DNA from: Opitutia bacterium UBA977
Lineage (GTDB): Bacteria > Verrucomicrobiota > Verrucomicrobiia > Opitutales > Coraliomargaritaceae
DNA length: 6,505 nucleotides
Reading direction: 5' to 3'
Assembly (NCBI GenBank): GCA_002292345.1
Contig: DBBT01000042.1
Span: 606-7,110 of the forward strand
Shown: positions 6,497-6,505 of the stretch, one piece after another
Layout: each line of letters begins with the position of its first letter
Position numbering within the stretch: position 1 is the first letter of the stretch
Translations under genes and position numbers: made by a program
Notes under the pieces: model-generated
What the model was told of the DNA's origin: nothing
The model's database searches: none
What the model saw: the letters and a program-made list of their open reading frames with translations, nothing else

Positions 6497-6505
6497 TAAA
6501 AAAGA

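Overview
The window holds seven protein-coding genes, all read from the minus strand. In transcription order (right to left) they are pyrF, ispD, a DinG/XPD-family helicase, a PP2C protein phosphatase, a small TPR protein, a DUF1294 membrane protein, and the 5' part of an AddB-like recombination helicase-nuclease that runs off the left edge. I see no tRNA, rRNA, CRISPR array, insertion sequence or phage gene, and no gene-free stretch longer than about 125 bp. This looks like chromosomal housekeeping DNA.

Organism (inference from protein style only): a Gram-negative-type bacterium, most likely of the Verrucomicrobiota (Opitutae/Puniceicoccales-like). The AddB-like protein, the IspD active-site loop and the small TPR protein resemble that group. 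Most starts lack a Shine-Dalgarno sequence. The coding strand is consistently A+C rich, so the plus strand is G+T rich, which suggests that the block lies on the lagging strand.

Layout. At 5783-6496 is pyrF (OMP decarboxylase, pyrimidine synthesis). At about 5003-5740 is ispD (MEP isoprenoid pathway), whose conserved N-terminal CTP-binding loop lies upstream of its first ATG with no ATG, GTG or TTG start in frame. At 2917-4986, 16 nt after ispD, is a DinG-type Fe-S helicase. At 2059-2868 is a PP2C Ser/Thr phosphatase with an internal 93-bp tandem duplication that doubles a 31-residue segment near the active site. At 1664-1969 is a two-repeat TPR protein, at 1217-1594 DUF1294, and from 1163 to the left edge the AddB-like gene.

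The genes serve different pathways: nucleotides, isoprenoids, DNA repair and signalling. Apart from the short ispD-dinG gap, the spacers are 42-123 bp and contain no convincing terminator, so one or more loose operons are possible. I found no new multi-gene system. The two most notable signals are the missing canonical start of ispD, which coincides with a 7-bp hairpin, and the duplicated segment of the phosphatase.
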